Shown here: in pieces, positions 39,877 to 41,284 of the stretch
Layout: each line of letters starts with the position of its first letter
Numbering within the stretch: position 1 is the first letter of the stretch
Origin: Lachnospiraceae bacterium
GTDB lineage: Bacteria > Bacillota > Clostridia > Lachnospirales > Lachnospiraceae
Assembly: GCA_009774375.1 (NCBI GenBank)
Contig: VSNO01000014.1
Location: forward strand, 1 to 41,284
Direction: 5' to 3'
DNA length: 41,284 nt
Program-made: the position numbers and the translations under genes
The notes under the pieces: model-generated
The model's input: the letters and a program-made list of their open reading frames with translations, nothing else
What the model was told of the DNA's origin: nothing
Database searches by the model: none

Positions 39877-40986
39877 TTACTTCCAGCAATGCGCCATAAT
39901 AAAATTGCCCATCTCATCTATGCAGTCTTCACACTGGGGATATACGCCTGTGTTATCAAAGAACGCATGCCCGAATCCTTTATACAGCACCATTTTTGTT
40001 TCCACACCTGCCTTATAAAGTTTAACGCCATATCCCAAAGTCTCTATTTTCAGGAAATCATGTTCTCCGACCGTCAGGAATGTAGGCGGATTATTTTTAG
40101 CATCTCTTGTGTAGGGATTCAGATAATCATTCTTCACATCCCGTGTTCCGAGAATCGGCTCTAATCCGGCAGTCATACTCCCAAACATACCGATCATTTT
40201 GGAAAGTCCTCTTTTTTGTTTCGGCGCCATCTCAAACTGGTCCATACCGGGTTTGAAATACTCATCTCTGACACCTGCCATGTTAAGCGTAGGATATAGA
40301 AGAAGCTGTCCTCTTATCAGATAATACCTTTCTTCTCTGTCACGGGTTGTGCAATACTGCGCAAGATTGCCGCCTGCGCTGTCACCTGCCACAAACACAT
40401 GGTCTTTATCCCCACCGAAAGAATCCGCATTTTCATAGATCCATTTTAATACCGCAAAACAATCTCTGTGGCCTGTCGGATAAGGATTCTCCGGCGCAAG
40501 GCGGTAATCAGGCGATACTACGCAGATACCGGTTTTCTCCACAAGCATTTTGACCGATTCATCCACAACATCCTGTGAACCCCCAAAAAATCCGCCGCCA
40601 TGAATATAATAAAGAACCGGTTTCTTTTGGGACTCCTTTTTATCTTTGTAAATGCGGATTGGGATTTGGTATCCGTCTTCTGCAGGAGCTTTCTTTTCTT
40701 CCACATAAATATCTGCTTCCACACACGGAATACTCTTCTTTGCATTGAACATCTTTCTCAAATTCGTAATGCCCTTATCGGACACATCCATCCTCATTAA
40801 TTTTGACGGCATCCATGCCATGATGCGAAGCTGCTTTTTCATATCGTTATAAAGACGCGGATCCATCGCACCTTTTTCATCACAGTCCGGAAGATTCTTG
40901 ATTAAGAGCGGAGCGCCGTAATAGTCTGTCATCTTCTGCTTTTCTTTCAAAAGCGTTACTAATTTATCATCATATTTTTTATCCAT
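39877..40986 (-). CDS. Alpha/beta hydrolase (hormone-sensitive-lipase-like esterase)
   Basis: 369 residues from the ATG at 40986, which follows AAGGG; the longer in-frame start lacks a site. Oxyanion-hole motif HGGGF is at about 129-133, the nucleophile elbow GDSAGG at about 202-207 (Ser204), the catalytic Asp probably in VGEHDF and the His in GFGHAF. This is the HSL/acetyl-esterase group acting on short-chain esters. An unusually long charged N-terminal section (about 120 residues) precedes the core. There is no signal peptide, so it is cytoplasmic. The flanking DNA is mobile-element debris. Confidence 0.93.
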   Translation of the reverse strand: MDKKYDDKLVTLLKEKQKMTDYYGAPLLIKNLPDCDEKGAMDPRLYNDMKKQLRIMAWMPSKLMRMDVSDKGITNLRKMFNAKKSIPCVEADIYVEEKKAPAEDGYQIPIRIYKDKKESQKKPVLYYIHGGGFFGGSQDVVDESVKMLVEKTGICVVSPDYRLAPENPYPTGHRDCFAVLKWIYENADSFGGDKDHVFVAGDSAGGNLAQYCTTRDREERYYLIRGQLLLYPTLNMAGVRDEYFKPGMDQFEMAPKQKRGLSKMIGMFGSMTAGLEPILGTRDVKNDYLNPYTRDAKNNPPTFLTVGEHDFLKIETLGYGVKLYKAGVETKMVLYKGFGHAFFDNTGVYPQCEDCIDEMGNFIMAHCWK

Positions 40987-41039
40987 ACGTTTTCCCTTAC
41001 TTTCCCTATCCTTCATTCATTTATTTTAGAAAATCAAAA

Positions 41040-41284
41040 TATTTGGTTTTTTTCAAGGAACACAAAAAGGCTTATATAGTTCACTTCGCATGGAGGGCAG
41101 ACTTATACGTCATTTAAATGAAATAAACGATACTGCTAATGAACAAATGGAAATATTAGTAAGACAGATGCTACAGTGTCAAGGGATTACAGAGGATATG
41201 AAATCTGAGAATTGGCTCGGCTGGTTTGGTGCTGTCAATAATATTCATAGTGTAGCAGAAGAAATAATACTGTCTCTTATACCC
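41040..41284 (+). pseudogene. TnpV-like transposon protein, frameshifted and cut by right edge
   Basis: From about 41072 one frame reads GLYSSLRMEGRLIRHLNEINDTANEQMEILVRQML...GITEDMKSENWLGWFGAVNNIHSVAEEIILSLIP. This follows TnpV proteins of Clostridia transposons (LY..L...G.L..HL.EID..A.ER......REG.TE.LK...Q..W...MN.I...AEEI.L.EL). Just before it another frame gives FFKEHKK, the expected preceding text, so a 1-base shift lies at about 41065-41072. The 5' part of the gene is not seen. The gene runs to the end of the window. Confidence 0.7.

Noticed and set aside
39720..39917. 65-codon minus-strand frame before the group II intron remnant
   Set aside because: No ribosome-binding site or recognisable motif, and it overlaps the end of the hydrolase gene in another frame.

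Overview
The window looks like a chromosomal segment of a Clostridia bacterium, most likely a gut Lachnospiraceae. The signs are a T-box leader, ACGX-type peptide maturation genes, a Bce-type two-component/ABC module, a TnpV fragment, strong AGGAGG ribosome-binding sites and a moderate-GC background broken by one AT-rich island. I cannot name a species.

Layout. 1-6.9 kb (minus strand): a probable three-gene unit read from one good sigma-A promoter. It encodes a 1411-residue protein (TPR-like N-terminus, Tyr/Gln/Gly low-complexity repeats, acidic Tyr repeats, AAA+-like C-terminus that has lost its P-loop lysine), the glycogen branching enzyme GlgB, and after a hairpin a DedA-family membrane protein cut by the left edge. 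6.9-10 kb: an archaeal-type valyl-tRNA synthetase behind a T-box leader with a GUA specifier; the leader carries an unusual ~150-bp nested palindrome. 10-10.7 kb: a toxin-antitoxin pair with a perfect 34-bp palindrome over its transcription start.

10.8-13.8 kb holds the most interesting system: a 46-residue precursor peptide with ACGX repeats, a radical SAM/SPASM enzyme, a nitroreductase and a flavin/ferredoxin protein, with an HxlR regulator divergent to them. This matches the general plan of the ACGX-repeat RiPP systems recognised bioinformatically; as far as I know their product is uncharacterised. 13.8-14.4 kb: a HicAB pair. 14.4-19 kb: an ECF sigma factor with its anti-sigma factor, an AraC/GyrI-like regulator and a chemoreceptor. 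19.1-20.6 kb: two metallopeptidase genes, both apparently frameshifted. 20.6-23 kb: an FAD oxidoreductase with a Rieske domain, and a methyltransferase.

23.2-26.7 kb is visibly AT-rich and probably acquired. It holds a TetR regulator, a small membrane protein and an ABC exporter, with the same 17-bp operator-like sequence in front of both transcription units. 26.7-32 kb: a BceAB-like transporter and a BceRS-like two-component system, separated by an antitoxin gene and a broken PIN-type toxin gene. 32-37.3 kb: Nudix hydrolase, P-loop kinase-like protein, GyrI-like protein, AraC/GyrI regulator, methyltransferase and ABC exporter. Two copies of a ~65-bp palindromic repeat lie here, one supplying the last codons of the AraC gene.

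37.6-41.3 kb is a scarred region: an AraC regulator, a sugar-symporter (GPH family) fragment abutting a group II intron reverse-transcriptase fragment, an alpha/beta hydrolase, and a frameshifted TnpV gene running off the right edge. Functions are assigned from motifs read in the translations; no database search was possible.
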